A stretch of 64,000 nucleotides of DNA from Lachnospiraceae bacterium (GTDB taxonomy: Bacteria; Bacillota; Clostridia; Lachnospirales; Lachnospiraceae), in contig JAUNOI010000004.1 of NCBI GenBank assembly GCA_030531165.1, positions 1 through 64,000 on the forward strand, given 5' to 3'. Position numbers and translations under genes: made by a program. Positions 25,942 to 34,449 of this stretch are shown piece after piece; the stretch's first letter is position 1; every line of letters begins with the position of its first letter. The notes below the pieces were generated by a model. It searched no databases and had not been told where the DNA came from. It saw only the letters and a program-made list of their open reading frames with translations.

Positions 25942-26069
25942 AATCCCGCTCGCCAGCGGGATTCTTTATGAAAAGAGAGGATAAAAAATATATGAAAAAC
26001 TATTCTAGTAAGTCTTAGCTTTCGTTGCTTACTATACTTCTATTATAACCAAATCCTCTCCAAATTCAA
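25942..26069 (-). promoter_or_regulatory. malL promoter and leader with terminator hairpin
   Basis: On the minus strand, TTGAAT (26064-26069), 16 bases, TATAAT (26042-26047) should start malL transcription. The leader holds a TAGTAAG/CTTACTA hairpin and then the stem AATCCCGCT/AGCGGGATT (25942-25963) followed by TTTTTT, only about 30 bases before the start codon. The hairpin may end the upstream oxidoreductase transcript, attenuate malL, or do both. Confidence 0.6.
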
Positions 26070-26135
26070 TTTTCTAATTCTAAATATTTATAAACAAACC
26101 ATAAACTTGTCTGAATAAAAACATCGTTTTCTTAA

Positions 26136-27125
26136 TTATTTCTTAGAATCTGCCGGAAAAACAATTCCCATCTGACGTCTCGCTTCGTCCATAACTGCAA
26201 GTTCCCATAAAGAATACTTGTTATGTTCCTCCGCACTTTCCCCGCTCTGAACCAGACGGATAAATTCTTCGATTTCATAATACATGTTATTTTCTTTTTT
26301 ATCAATCTTAATTTCTTCCCACTTCTTATCCTGGCGAGTGCGGATTTTCAGTGTTACCGTATCCGGTATCTCCTCGATGATCATCGAGCCTTCTTCCCCC
26401 TGAATCTGGCTTGGAAGAATCGAATCTGTAATCTTAGAATAAAGAAGTTCTACCTGCATTTCATTCCCATAACGGGCTATGATCGTTCCCATCGCCTCTG
26501 CTCCGGTACTTAATTGAAATCCCGAAGCCAGGATCTGATCTGGCATACCGAATAATTTTACCATCGGATGTACGCAGTAAACGCCGATATCCATCAGTGC
26601 TCCATTCGAAAGCTCTGGCTTAAATGCATTTTCAATAATGCCGATTTTGTACTTATCGTATCTTCTCGAATATTGGCAGTACTGGAACGTTGCACGTCTA
26701 ACCTTACCGAGTTTTGGAAGATGATCCTGAATCGCCTGAAATCCCGGATCAAATACCGGACGCATCGCTTCCAGAACAATGACATGATTTTGCTTTGCTG
26801 CATCCAGCATCTGCTTTAATTCTTCCTGATTGGATGCAATCGTCTTTTCACATAATACGTGCTTTCCGGCATTCAACATTTGAATACTCTGCGGTGCATG
26901 CAGCGCATTCGGACTTGCCACATAAACTGCATCGATATTTTCCGCTGCCGCAACGTCGTCCAATGAATCATAATAGTCCTCAATTCCGTACTTGGAAGCG
27001 TATTCTTTTGCACGTTCTATTGTTCTTGAATAGACAGCCTGAACATGAAAATCCTTACACTGCATCCCAGCTTCCATAAATCCGTCTGTAATAAAATTCG
27101 TTCCTATTACTGCAAATCGAACCAT
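26136..27125 (-). CDS. Gfo/Idh/MocA-family oxidoreductase
   Basis: The 329-residue protein starts with an NAD(P)-binding Rossmann fold (MVRFAVIGTNFITDGF). It has the CEKTIASN sequence at the place of the family's EKP motif and a C-terminal alpha/beta domain. It would oxidise or epimerise a sugar, sugar acid or inositol-type substrate. The EKT variant instead of EKP is common in divergent members. It is 18 bases downstream of a DeoR regulator, which likely controls it. Confidence 0.85.
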   Translation of the reverse strand: MVRFAVIGTNFITDGFMEAGMQCKDFHVQAVYSRTIERAKEYASKYGIEDYYDSLDDVAAAENIDAVYVASPNALHAPQSIQMLNAGKHVLCEKTIASNQEELKQMLDAAKQNHVIVLEAMRPVFDPGFQAIQDHLPKLGKVRRATFQYCQYSRRYDKYKIGIIENAFKPELSNGALMDIGVYCVHPMVKLFGMPDQILASGFQLSTGAEAMGTIIARYGNEMQVELLYSKITDSILPSQIQGEEGSMIIEEIPDTVTLKIRTRQDKKWEEIKIDKKENNMYYEIEEFIRLVQSGESAEEHNKYSLWELAVMDEARRQMGIVFPADSKK

Positions 27126-27143
27126 AATTTCCTCCTCTTTATG

Positions 27144-27917
27144 CTATAGTAGTTCTACGCGATAGTTTTTTAGTGTCTTCTGTATATTTGACGACGGCTT
27201 TTCTTCGCAGATCACACCATCAATGTCACTAAATTTTGTATACATATAATTTCCCTTAAAATCAAACTTCTGCTTTTCCATCATCAGATAAATCTTATTG
27301 CTGCGAGAAATTGCTGCCGCCTTCATCACGCCGTCTTCAGGAAGATAAGTCGAAATTTCATTGGCAGAAACATCCGCCCCCACAACGCCAAGAAAGCAAA
27401 AATCGAACCGAAAGGTCTCAATCATCTTGAGCGTAAGCGCTCCAAGCATGCTGTTCTGCGAGCGGTTCAGCGTACCGCCAAGCATTATAAATTCCGCTCC
27501 GGTATCAACGCCTTCCGCAAACAAATTCGCTATTCCAAGCATATGGCTAACAACTCTTACTTTTAATCCCGACCGTATGATCTCTTTTGCAAATTCTATA
27601 TTCGTCGTCGAAATATCCAGAAAAATCACATCTCCATCTTTTAACAGCTTCACCGCTTTTTTGGCAATTATCCTTTTCTGGCTGGTATTCTTATCGTTGC
27701 GTTCTGAGACGATATTCGTATGTCCGGGATGCAGATTCTCACGGAGAATCGCACCACCGTAGGTCCGCTTCAGAAGCTTCCTCTTTTCCATGACCGCAAG
27801 ATCTTTTCTAATACAGTCTTCCGTCACTTCAAATCTCTCACTAAGTTCTTTTACCTTTACTTTTCCATCTTCATGCAATAATTGCAGGATCTGTTCCTGC
27901 CTTTCTTCTACGAACAT
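27144..27917 (-). CDS. DeoR-family transcriptional regulator
   Basis: The helix-turn-helix domain (MFVEERQEQILQLLHEDG, then VKELSERFEVTEDCIRKDL) and the sensor domain (LKDGDVIFLDISTTNIEFA; FLGVVGADV) are typical of sugar-phosphate-responsive DeoR proteins. The start is the ATG at 27917, because GGAG stands seven bases upstream and MFVEERQ is the usual family beginning. A longer reading to 27953 has no ribosome site. It is 257 residues long and probably controls the adjacent oxidoreductase operon. Confidence 0.9.
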   Translation of the reverse strand: MFVEERQEQILQLLHEDGKVKVKELSERFEVTEDCIRKDLAVMEKRKLLKRTYGGAILRENLHPGHTNIVSERNDKNTSQKRIIAKKAVKLLKDGDVIFLDISTTNIEFAKEIIRSGLKVRVVSHMLGIANLFAEGVDTGAEFIMLGGTLNRSQNSMLGALTLKMIETFRFDFCFLGVVGADVSANEISTYLPEDGVMKAAAISRSNKIYLMMEKQKFDFKGNYMYTKFSDIDGVICEEKPSSNIQKTLKNYRVELL

Positions 27918-27974
27918 ACTTTTGCTCCATTTTCCGATTTTTGTATTCATCATCTGTGATTAAATACTAATATC

Positions 27975-28003
27975 ATTATAGTGTATTTGAGAAAATTATT
28001 CAA
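27975..28003 (-). promoter_or_regulatory. promoter of the deoR-type gene
   Basis: TTGAAT (27998-28003), 17 bases, TATAAT (27975-27980) on the minus strand, about 50 bases before the ATG at 27917. Confidence 0.7.
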
Positions 28004-28077
28004 TCCGTTATCCCGATTTCAAACACAGCCCCAAAGCGTTTCAATTGTATAGGAATTTGGAGACTCTCCTATATAAC

Positions 28078-28115
28078 AACAGCTGCCAGCGATTGTACAA
28101 TCACTGGCGGCTGTT
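28078..28115. terminator. terminator of the surface-protein gene
   Basis: An 11-12-bp stem (AACAGCTGCCAG with CTGGCGGCTGTT) continues into a central palindrome GATTGTACAATC, forming one long hairpin 40 bases past the stop of the surface-protein gene. Confidence 0.65.
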
Positions 28116-28155
28116 TCCTTATTCTTTATCAACTTGTTCATTCACGAAAAATAAC

Positions 28156-29574
28156 TCAATGGATTCGCTTTCTCTTTAAAAGAAATACCATTCCTCCGGC
28201 AGACAGAACCAGAAGAGCACTCCACATTCCAAGATTGCTTCTGTCTCCGGTCTTCGGTACGTTCTTAGACGTTGATGTTCCTGAAAATGTTTTTACGGAT
28301 GTGCGTCTTGATGTCGTACTGATGCCTGAACTGCTTGAACCTGAGGTCCTATAGGTCTTTGTAACTGTTCCCTTATAGTTTCCTTTAAATGCAATCTGAA
28401 CCTTTACGGTACTTCCACTCTGCTTCTTTGTGACCGTATAATCTCTGCCAGAAACAAGAGTTGTCTTGCCATCTTTAATCTGCAATTTTTTCAGATTTGT
28501 ACTTTTACTAATTGTTGGTATAGAAAGTTTTGTACCGTCTTTTGGAGCAATCTTAAATGAAACCGGCTTGCTTTCCAGTCCTTTATAATTCGATGTCCCC
28601 TTTACGGTCGCTTTTACGTACCAGGTTCCGGCAGTTGTCGGAATTCCAGACTTGTACGTACCAGTCTTTTTGCTGCTGTAAGTATAGCTGACTTTCCCAA
28701 ACTTTGCCGAAGCTTTCGGAGCATGTTTCTTTTTATCATAGCCTTTATACGTCCATCCTTTGATGGAGAGATTCTTTGTCCATTTATTAGACGCTTTGGC
28801 TACTTTTACCGAAAGTTTAATATCCTTTACGGTTTCATAATTAGCAGTATCGGACGGTGTATAGACAGCTTTAAATTGATGGGTTCCTACATTACCAGCA
28901 GACTGTTTGGAATTCGTCCATGAAAATCCTTTCGGTAACTGAACAGACTTTAATGTATCTCCGTAAACTGCTGATAAATTCGACGGCTTGCTGTAATTCG
29001 GTTTTGCCTTATAAATCGTGAACTTTACGATCTCTTCCAATTTCTCATATTCATCACTTTCCGGAACAGTCGCTTTCATATACCAGGTACCCGCTTTAGA
29101 AGGAATATCCTCATGAAATGTCCCCTTCTTCGAAGCCCCGTACGTAAATTCCGTCTTACCGTGCTTTGCAGTACCTTTCGGAGTACCCGCTTTTTCTCCA
29201 TATGTCCAGTCATTCATCGACGGCTTTACTTTCCACTCATTCTTTCCCTGAGCAACAACAACTTCTAATATTCGCTCTACATAATGTTCTAATGCATCAT
29301 ATCCCTCAACACCGGTATAATCGTATCTCTCGTCGTCTACAACAAGTCTTGCCGGATACCCGCTGTTCTTCACAGTCACGGTTTGGGAATCATCTACCCA
29401 GGTCCATCCGTCCGGTAATATGATTTTGGAAAGCGGATCATCCTGTGTAGCGGTAAGATTGTCAGGAACATGTATCTCCGGAGCAGGCTCCAATGCATAT
29501 ACATTCGTCCCGCAATTAATTGACATAAAAATAACAAGTATAATCGAAAGAATAATTGACAATAACTTTTTCAT
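28156..29574 (-). CDS. wall-anchored surface protein with repeats
   Basis: The start is the ATG at 29574, with a GGGGG ribosome site. It gives a signal peptide (MKKLLSIILSIILVIFMSIN...VYA) and a 472-residue protein. Two long repeats of about 70 residues (TFTYGASKKGTFHEDIPSKAGTWYMKATV-like and VSYTYSSKKTGTYKSGIPTTAGTWYVKATV-like) resemble bacterial Ig-like/MBG modules. The C-terminus has the sortase-type signal VPKTGD, a membrane helix and KRKRIH. It is probably exposed on the wall and binds host or diet polymers. An extended -10 TGCTATAAT at 29616-29624 may give it its own promoter. Confidence 0.85.
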   Translation of the reverse strand: MKKLLSIILSIILVIFMSINCGTNVYALEPAPEIHVPDNLTATQDDPLSKIILPDGWTWVDDSQTVTVKNSGYPARLVVDDERYDYTGVEGYDALEHYVERILEVVVAQGKNEWKVKPSMNDWTYGEKAGTPKGTAKHGKTEFTYGASKKGTFHEDIPSKAGTWYMKATVPESDEYEKLEEIVKFTIYKAKPNYSKPSNLSAVYGDTLKSVQLPKGFSWTNSKQSAGNVGTHQFKAVYTPSDTANYETVKDIKLSVKVAKASNKWTKNLSIKGWTYKGYDKKKHAPKASAKFGKVSYTYSSKKTGTYKSGIPTTAGTWYVKATVKGTSNYKGLESKPVSFKIAPKDGTKLSIPTISKSTNLKKLQIKDGKTTLVSGRDYTVTKKQSGSTVKVQIAFKGNYKGTVTKTYRTSGSSSSGISTTSRRTSVKTFSGTSTSKNVPKTGDRSNLGMWSALLVLSAGGMVFLLKRKRIH

Positions 29575-29616
29575 TGTTACAACCCCCTTTTCTTTTATTA
29601 TATTACAGCTCACGTA

Positions 29617-30078
29617 TTATAGCAAATGTATTTCATCAATTATTTCCATTTTAAATTCTTTCTGCTCTATTGCCCACTGCCTGACTGTCTGATAGGCACT
29701 GCCGCGGTTGATCTGCTGCTTTAAAGCTGCCTTTTCCCCAATGATCAAAAGCAGACACTTAAAATCCTCATCCATTCCCTCTCTGACAAGCCGAGCCTCT
29801 TCTTTTTGCATCATACCTGCAGCCAGGATCAGTGCTTCATGAGCAGGATATCCACACTTACTGCTTTCCGGTTTTGTATAATGATCCGGCAAGAATTGAA
29901 AAAATTCCGTCGCATTGACCGTTTGATCGCCGTATACATAGCATTGCCTGATTTTCATTCCGGACTCTGACATCCGCCTTTGCATTTCAAGCAGCAAGGC
30001 TTCTTCCTCTTTTGAGTAATGCAGAATACAAAAGCAGATTGATACCCCTTTGATTTGTTCCGATTGATTGAATTCCAT
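29617..30078 (-). CDS. orphan 153-aa protein at the end of the motor/SEDS operon
   Basis: I choose the ATG at 30078 (MEFNQSEQIK), with GGAG five bases upstream. The frame extends to 30102 without a ribosome site. The cytosolic protein has a hydrophobic strand VSICFCILHYS, a GYPAHEALILAAGMM helix and a LLLIIGEK strand. These fall in the order of a vWA fold, but the metal-site DxSxS is missing, so it may be a degenerate vWA partner of the gene upstream. I cannot name it. It is 13 bases downstream of that gene. Confidence 0.55.
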   Translation of the reverse strand: MEFNQSEQIKGVSICFCILHYSKEEEALLLEMQRRMSESGMKIRQCYVYGDQTVNATEFFQFLPDHYTKPESSKCGYPAHEALILAAGMMQKEEARLVREGMDEDFKCLLLIIGEKAALKQQINRGSAYQTVRQWAIEQKEFKMEIIDEIHLL

Positions 30079-30091
30079 ATTTTCTCCTTTT

Positions 30092-30715
30092 CTACTGCTC
30101 AACCAGTTCTAAAATATCTTTCATGATCCGGTCGATTTGAGTTTCCCGTCCTTTCGAGTCAAAAATATCCGCAAGACTGCACCGGTGCGGCATCAGCCGG
30201 TGATCAACTTTGTGCTTTTTATTTACCATCGGTATCCCCCAGAACAGATTCATCCGCACTTCACCGAGTTCCTCTTGATCCGAAAGATACAAATATACGC
30301 TCTGTGCCGATAACACACCAATCTTTTCAAAATTCACGCGTTCCATATAGGAGTCTGAAAATACAAGCATAACCTTCAAATCCCCATCCGCCTCTTTGAG
30401 TTTACGGCTCGAATGCATCATACCTCCTAAGATATGATCTTTCCCATCTGCAGATCCCGCGCATATTTCGATCGTATCAAATGTCCGGTTAAACCGGTAC
30501 CTGTCTCCTGTAAATAAATTTTCTTTAAACCGATACGACTTTATGGCATCTTCTTTCCCATAAAATGCGGTAATTCCATAACGGACATCATGAAAAGGAG
30601 AAAGTTTCCGATATCCTTTTACGATCAGATCATCGCAGAAAAGATTGACCGCAGGCAGATTTCCACTTGCAGATTCCGTTGCATCAATTACAAAATCAAT
30701 CATTATCGTTCCCAT
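30092..30715 (-). CDS. vWA-like protein of the TerY type
   Basis: The 207-residue protein starts with MIDFVIDATESASG, a DxTxS-like metal-ion-dependent adhesion site, followed by a central ITAFYG strand and VMLVFSDSYME. This is the layout of small TerY-like von Willebrand A domains. In known TerY-P modules a vWA protein, a PP2C phosphatase and a Ser/Thr kinase are encoded side by side, exactly as here. It is 15 bases downstream of the kinase gene and has an AGGAG site. Assignment to vWA is by pattern and moderately sure. Confidence 0.65.
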   Translation of the reverse strand: MGTIMIDFVIDATESASGNLPAVNLFCDDLIVKGYRKLSPFHDVRYGITAFYGKEDAIKSYRFKENLFTGDRYRFNRTFDTIEICAGSADGKDHILGGMMHSSRKLKEADGDLKVMLVFSDSYMERVNFEKIGVLSAQSVYLYLSDQEELGEVRMNLFWGIPMVNKKHKVDHRLMPHRCSLADIFDSKGRETQIDRIMKDILELVEQ

Positions 30716-30730
30716 CTCATTCTCCTTTTC

Positions 30731-32203
30731 CTAAAACTGCGCATAACAGATTTCCAGCTGTTCCCCGTTTTGTTCACAATATAATATTTCCCGATGATAC
30801 ATCCTTTTGTGCGAGCCGTCGTATTCTTTCCATTTCCACTCTTCACTGAGTAAAAACCCCTGCAGTCCCTTCTCTCCTGTACGGCAAAGTACCGCAATCT
30901 GTTCTCCGCCGATTTCCAGCGTAACGGCATCACGCTCTGCCAATACATAATGGTAATCCTTCGTTTTCGTTCCTGACTCATGTCGACAGAAAATCTGCGT
31001 CAATGTCTCTCCACTATAACGGCTGTCTGAATTGCACAGAAGATAATGCTGCTGAAAATGCTTCGAAAATGCTCTGCCGTGGCGGTGTAGCAGATATTGT
31101 TCATAATCATTGATCGCTTCCTGAATATCTCCATATTGATTCCGATATTCCATACTCTCTCCGAGCATCTTCTGCAGAATACAGCGAAGTTCTTCCAAAC
31201 ACTCCTGACTCTCTCGTTCATCTTTACAGCTGTCATCCAGATACTGTCTTGTATTCGGCATATCCCTTAAACAAAATGCAGTCTCATCTTCCCAATAACG
31301 TTCCTGTCCTTTGAAATGATAGCGTTCCTCCAATATATAACAAATCGTCAATGCAGCCGAATAAAAATCCCATCGCTTAGATGGTTTCGCATCGAGAATG
31401 CTGTTTTCATTTTTTACAAAACTCCTTGGATGAGCAAATCCGCTCGTACCCCCACAGATATCCGCAAATGGATCTTTCACTTCATTCCCAATACTGACCC
31501 AGTCCCAATCAATAATAGACACAAGCAGCTCCCCATAATAGCTGTCATCCAGTTTTTCGATCGTAATATTAGAAGGTTTTAAGTCGCGATGAACAAGATT
31601 CCCGGGGAGCTGATGCAACGCTTTGACAGCATACAAAAGCTGATAAATAATGCGTTCTTTCAACAACAGAATATCTTTCGTATCCATACTTCCCCTGCAT
31701 TCCCGAAGCACCTGCTGCCAGCTGTTTCCTCGATACGGATACACCGTTCCTTTGATTTCTGCGGACTTTTTATCCTGATTTTCATTGATATCAAACAAAT
31801 ACTTCGGTGGGATTAAATATGCGGGTATGAATGTCCCGCTCAGCTGATCTGCCAGCTGCCGTTCCCGTTCCATACAGCATAAATGCACATAAAAACCGGA
31901 TTTTTTAAATGCTTCTTTTCCAATACTCTGCATCTTTTGTTTGAGCTTTCGAATATCGATACATTTAACAAAATATTTTTTTGTATATTCACAATTTCTG
32001 TCACACACAAGACATTCTTTTTCCTCATTTAACCGCGCTTCGCATACTTCAAATGCTGTACCCGTCATACGGTAATCATGTTCGGAAATTGCTTCCGACT
32101 CTTCCTGAAAGCATAAGTATTTTTTTATCCCACCTATCGTTTTTTTATGTTGAATCACTTTCAATTCATCACTGACACCAAACGTTTGTCCTGTTTTTAG
32201 CAT
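30731..32203 (-). CDS. Ser/Thr protein kinase of the TerY-P type
   Basis: The 490-residue cytosolic protein has the kinase elements VK (K80), the catalytic loop HRDLKPSN (205-212) and a GTSGFAHPR activation-loop end. The magnesium motif DFG is replaced by DWD (232-234). A cysteine cluster CLVCDRNCEY (64-73) precedes the core and may bind metal. A further domain follows after about residue 350. It would phosphorylate partners such as the FHA proteins of the same operon, with the adjacent PP2C as counter-enzyme. It has a strong AGGAGG site. Confidence 0.85.
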   Translation of the reverse strand: MLKTGQTFGVSDELKVIQHKKTIGGIKKYLCFQEESEAISEHDYRMTGTAFEVCEARLNEEKECLVCDRNCEYTKKYFVKCIDIRKLKQKMQSIGKEAFKKSGFYVHLCCMERERQLADQLSGTFIPAYLIPPKYLFDINENQDKKSAEIKGTVYPYRGNSWQQVLRECRGSMDTKDILLLKERIIYQLLYAVKALHQLPGNLVHRDLKPSNITIEKLDDSYYGELLVSIIDWDWVSIGNEVKDPFADICGGTSGFAHPRSFVKNENSILDAKPSKRWDFYSAALTICYILEERYHFKGQERYWEDETAFCLRDMPNTRQYLDDSCKDERESQECLEELRCILQKMLGESMEYRNQYGDIQEAINDYEQYLLHRHGRAFSKHFQQHYLLCNSDSRYSGETLTQIFCRHESGTKTKDYHYVLAERDAVTLEIGGEQIAVLCRTGEKGLQGFLLSEEWKWKEYDGSHKRMYHREILYCEQNGEQLEICYAQF

Positions 32204-32221
32204 TTCATCCTCCTTACCAGA

Positions 32222-33001
32222 CTATGACTGCATAATTTTGCAGACGATTCCGCTCTGGTTATCGTTTTCTCCTATATCTGCTGCATGATCAGCAATCTTC
32301 TCTAACAATTTTACCGCAGAAATATGAATGGAATCCTGAAAAATCTCCTGATCATCTAACCGGCCAAACAGCCCATCGCTTCCAACAAGGATCAAATCAT
32401 CCTTAAAGACCGGATAGCTTTGTACTTTCGGCTCTCGAAATCTGCGGCAGCCGATAAAATTCGTCAGATAAGATGATGCTGCATAAAATTTTGATGAAGT
32501 TTTGTCTGTGAAACTTCCATTTTTCAGCCCTTCATAAGCACAATTTTCAATATTAGAGATCAGCTCCATCGATCCTCTCTTTTTATTGATCAGATAACAT
32601 GGACTATCCCCGGCATTTATGATATAAAGCGTCTTCTCATTTATGACACCAACCGTCAGGGTACTGCCTCCATTGATATCATGTTTTTCCATATACGAAC
32701 GAATGGTCTTTTGTACTGCATTTACCGCATCCGTTAAAATGCGTTCCATAGCCATATGGGAGGGCACAGCAACATTTTCTTTTGACAGTGCAGTTGTCAT
32801 GATCCTGGAAAAATAAGCACAAAATGTCCACGCCGTCAACCTCGAGATCTCATTGCCATGTTCCATCCCTCCCATGCCATCACAGACACCGAATGTAACG
32901 ATCGTTTCATTTTCATGGAACTGCTTTTTTTCATAAAATAAATAATCCTGATTCTCGGAACGTCCATTTTTTCTTGTAAAACTATAAATCCGATAATCCA
33001 C
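32222..33001 (-). CDS. PP2C-family Ser/Thr phosphatase
   Basis: The 259-residue protein has the PP2C motifs in order: SENQDY, CDGMGG (D41), GGSTLTVGV, NAGDS, VGSDGLFG and ENDNQSG, which hold the two metal ions. Translation starts at a GTG two bases after the end of the transpeptidase gene, with GAGGGGG upstream. It should reverse phosphorylation by the kinase encoded next. The pair, with the vWA gene, is a typical TerY-P triad. Confidence 0.92.
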   Translation of the reverse strand: MDYRIYSFTRKNGRSENQDYLFYEKKQFHENETIVTFGVCDGMGGMEHGNEISRLTAWTFCAYFSRIMTTALSKENVAVPSHMAMERILTDAVNAVQKTIRSYMEKHDINGGSTLTVGVINEKTLYIINAGDSPCYLINKKRGSMELISNIENCAYEGLKNGSFTDKTSSKFYAASSYLTNFIGCRRFREPKVQSYPVFKDDLILVGSDGLFGRLDDQEIFQDSIHISAVKLLEKIADHAADIGENDNQSGIVCKIMQS

Positions 33002-33003
33002 GG

Positions 33004-34437
33004 TTATTCCCCCTCTTTCATCGTCTCCTTATATAAAGAAATAATATCTCCTAAGAGACTTTTTCCTGCCTTGTCCGAATCATAGATATTCATGGCAATA
33101 ACGTATTCAGGGTCATCTGCAGGCGCCATGGACGTGATCCAAATGCTATTTTTCTTATTTCCTCCGATTTCGCCGGTTCCCGTTTTCAATCCGATGGAAA
33201 TATCTTTTCCCCCTGCATTTATCGTACTTTTTCCTGTCAACTGATTTGTATAATACTCGCCTGTTGTCTTCATGATATTCTGCAGTCTATCTGCAACTTC
33301 CTGATTCGTCACCGTTTTATATTGCTGCTGTTTTGTTTTTCTCGCATAAGTTTTACTGCTTCCCTCTCCATGATAAATACTTTCCACTGCATATGGTTTC
33401 ATCATCACTCCGTCATTTGCGATCGTCTGAGCCAGCATCGCCGCATTGACAATTGTCAAACGTACTTCATTTTGCCCAATTGCTGTCCATGCATTTTGAA
33501 TATCAGAAAAGGTTACTTTTTTGTTATTTGCATAAAACTGAGAAGATACTGTCCCAAAGTCGAGTTTTAGATTCTTTCCAATCAGGAAGCGGTCTGCCAA
33601 TTCCTCCAGCTTCGCCTGTTTTAAATAGTCCTTTCCCATCGTTCCAAAATAGACATTGGAGCTATGCAGAAAGCCTCCCAGAAGTGAAACAGGACCATAG
33701 GCAGCCATTCCACTGTTTTTCAATGTTCCTTTTCCAATTGTAATGCTTCCCTGATCATTGACCGTTTTTTGATCCAGTCCCTGTTCCAGTATTCCTACAC
33801 TGGTCGTAATTTTATAAATACTTCCCGGCACGACCGGATTTAAGAGCGGCTTGATATATCCGCCATCTTCTTTTAACTTTTCTTTCCAGTCATCTGATAA
33901 TTCATTTCCATTTACAGATGGAGTAAATGCACATGCTTTTATTTTCCCGGTCTTCGCTTCCATAATAATAACGGAACCTCTTTTTTTCTGTTCCGAGAGA
34001 AGATAATATGCATATTTCTGCAAAGCACTGTCTATCGACATCTGAATCGTCGCGCCCTTTTTTTGTCCTTCAGCAGATTCATACAGATCATTTTGGTACA
34101 TCTCATACAAACCATATGTTTCCGGAGAATCTTTTCCATTTGTCAGGCCGACAAAAAGAGTATATGCATATGGATCTTCGTATTGGATTGTCTGCTTTTT
34201 TCCATCCTTTTTTGCAGAGGCAATTACTTTTCCATTTGTATCAACAATATCGCCGCACAAAATATCTTCATTCTCATCAATCATCTTCTTTTCCTGATTT
34301 CGCGCATATTGCTGATCGTAATCCGTATTGCTGACCGTCGACCACAAAATCGATACGATCAGGCCGCCTGCCAGTAACAGTGTGAAAATGGAAACTATCT
34401 GAATTCTTTTGGTCCTATAATCTTTCAAATCCCTCAT
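33004..34437 (-). CDS. class B-like penicillin-binding protein transpeptidase
   Basis: The 477-residue protein has one N-terminal membrane helix (about 12-34) and a short pedestal. A transpeptidase domain follows with the three active-site boxes: SIYK (S206-K209), SSN (259-261) and KTG (418-420). It is shorter than housekeeping FtsI or PBP2 and resembles PbpA-type partners of SEDS proteins. It would cross-link peptidoglycan made by the SEDS polymerase encoded in the same operon. The SxxK box is inside VVPGSIYKITTSV. Confidence 0.88.
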   Translation of the reverse strand: MRDLKDYRTKRIQIVSIFTLLLAGGLIVSILWSTVSNTDYDQQYARNQEKKMIDENEDILCGDIVDTNGKVIASAKKDGKKQTIQYEDPYAYTLFVGLTNGKDSPETYGLYEMYQNDLYESAEGQKKGATIQMSIDSALQKYAYYLLSEQKKRGSVIIMEAKTGKIKACAFTPSVNGNELSDDWKEKLKEDGGYIKPLLNPVVPGSIYKITTSVGILEQGLDQKTVNDQGSITIGKGTLKNSGMAAYGPVSLLGGFLHSSNVYFGTMGKDYLKQAKLEELADRFLIGKNLKLDFGTVSSQFYANNKKVTFSDIQNAWTAIGQNEVRLTIVNAAMLAQTIANDGVMMKPYAVESIYHGEGSSKTYARKTKQQQYKTVTNQEVADRLQNIMKTTGEYYTNQLTGKSTINAGGKDISIGLKTGTGEIGGNKKNSIWITSMAPADDPEYVIAMNIYDSDKAGKSLLGDIISLYKETMKEGE

Positions 34438-34449
34438 TCTCCTTTGTCG

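Noticed and set aside
25990..26016. eight-codon plus-strand frame (ATG AAA AAC...) after GAGAGGA
   Set aside because: Too short, antisense to the malL leader, no further evidence.
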